Below are positions 63,541 to 64,000 of a stretch of DNA of 64,000 nt, in pieces (the stretch's first letter is position 1; each line of letters starts with the position of its first letter). The notes under the pieces were generated by a model. That model did not search any database and was not told where the DNA came from. It saw only the letters and a list, made by a program, of their open reading frames with translations. The DNA is from Algoriphagus aestuarii (GTDB lineage: Bacteria; Bacteroidota; Bacteroidia; Cytophagales; Cyclobacteriaceae). A program made the position numbers and the translations under genes. The stretch lies in contig JAFIDK010000010.1 in the NCBI GenBank assembly GCA_017051695.1, forward strand, positions 1-64,000, given 5' to 3'.

Positions 63541-63600
63541 TGAATCAACTCATCTATGAAAAATCTTGTTGTCCTGCTTCTCAAGAACCTGAACTTAACC

Positions 63601-63664
63601 TTACCCATTTAATTTCCTCGCAATCTTCTCAAAAAGCTTCACACCAGTTTCAATCAACTCATCA
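63601..63664. repeat. Direct repeat of the M20 amidohydrolase 3' end (copy B, in the gene)
   Basis: This is the end of the M20 gene, stop codon included, and it equals 61412-61475. Together the two copies delimit 2.1 kb that holds only the toxin and immunity genes and a REP-like element. Confidence 0.9.
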
Positions 63665-64000
63665 GGAAAATCATAGGTAGGTTCATGAAGTTGTGGGCAA
63701 TTTTCACCGGAACCCAATCCAAATAAATAAGAAGGACAGGACTGACTAAACAAACCGAAATCCTCAGACCAGCGGAAAGGCTCTGGTTTTTCCAAAATGT
63801 CCATTCCAAGGTCATTCATCACACTTTCAGCAATTTCTGCAGCTTTCGGGTCATTCTCTGATACTGCAAAAGATTCGACCAAACTGAATTCTATTCCAAG
63901 CCTTTCCACTTTCGCTATTCCCTTTGCTTCAGCCATTGCTCTTTCAATCAAACTATCCAGGTCTTGTTGATTGAAAGTGCGAATTGTCACGCTCAAACTT
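63601..64000 (-). CDS. M20-family amidohydrolase/peptidase, C-terminal part (partial)
   Basis: The frame stops at 63601 and continues past the right edge. About 133 residues are visible. SVTIRTFNQQDLDSLIERAMAEAKGIA is the lid-domain end, and SEDFGLFSQSCPSYLFGLGSG is the catalytic-domain sequence with the conserved Glu-Asp used in metal binding. This matches M20 amidohydrolases (hippurate hydrolase/IAA-amino acid hydrolase type). The start codon is outside the window. Confidence 0.85.
   Translation of the reverse strand, partial: SLSVTIRTFNQQDLDSLIERAMAEAKGIAKVERLGIEFSLVESFAVSENDPKAAEIAESVMNDLGMDILEKPEPFRWSEDFGLFSQSCPSYLFGLGSGENCPQLHEPTYDFPDELIETGVKLFEKIARKLNG

Noticed and set aside
1-64000. 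tRNA, rRNA or CRISPR array
   Set aside because: No cloverleaf-like, rRNA-like or regularly spaced direct repeats were seen by eye; a covariance search would be needed to exclude small RNA genes.

Overview
The window reads as chromosomal DNA of a marine or aquatic Bacteroidota, most likely Cytophagales/Cyclobacteriaceae and close to Algoriphagus. Supporting signs are a SusC/SusD pair, a LolC/E-type permease, DUF6702/HupE and M1-peptidase neighbours, secreted proteins with Bacteroidota-type signal peptides and lipoboxes, moderately low GC, and an extracellular contractile injection system (eCIS) whose gene content recalls the AlgoCIS described from Algoriphagus machipongonensis. The species assignment is inference. 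No rRNA, tRNA or CRISPR was seen.

Layout. (1) 1-1530: the 3' end of a group II intron (domains V and VI) sits next to two small genes separated by integron attC-like inverted repeats, so this looks like a piece of a gene-cassette array. (2) 1535-5386: a subtilisin-like lipoprotein, a secreted esterase with a TPR tail, and a DUF1206 membrane protein. (3) 5522-7643: unknown genes, one frameshifted outer-membrane beta-barrel gene, and three related hairpin terminators. (4) 7676-35188, all minus strand: one continuous eCIS operon of 17 genes. Transcription order is DUF4255 cap, candidate cap adaptor, two sheaths, two tube proteins, DUF5908, LysM adaptor, VgrG-like spike, PAAR tip, gp25, baseplate J, Pvc12-like wedge, a large mosaic protein, tape measure, AAA+ ATPase, a 58-aa charged protein, and a DUF4157 protein with a toxin-like C-terminus. 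Most junctions overlap or abut, which implies one translationally coupled unit. (5) 35381-46460: a helical-repeat protein, a polytopic membrane protein, RbfA, a LolE-type permease, an MTOX/MSOX-type oxidase, an ABC exporter, DUF3050, a methyltransferase and a tandem Usp protein. (6) 46563-59057: a 2H phosphoesterase, SusC/SusD, two M1 metallopeptidases, a CAP-domain protein, DUF6702 and HupE/UreJ. (7) 59151-64000: REP-like repeats, a beta-barrel protein, a NIPSNAP protein, and an AHH-nuclease toxin fragment with an Imm11-like immunity gene. That pair is bracketed by a direct repeat copied from the 3' end of the M20 amidohydrolase gene that runs off the right edge.

How the parts work together. 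The eCIS operon encodes every core part: tube, sheath, baseplate, spike, tape measure, assembly ATPase and cap. The terminal DUF4157 protein is the best candidate cargo. Upstream and downstream accessory regions carry the marks of gene exchange: a cassette array hit by a group II intron, an orphan polymorphic-toxin tip with immunity, and REP-like elements. The SusC/SusD and M1 peptidase genes suggest uptake and breakdown of peptides, but the link between them is only positional.
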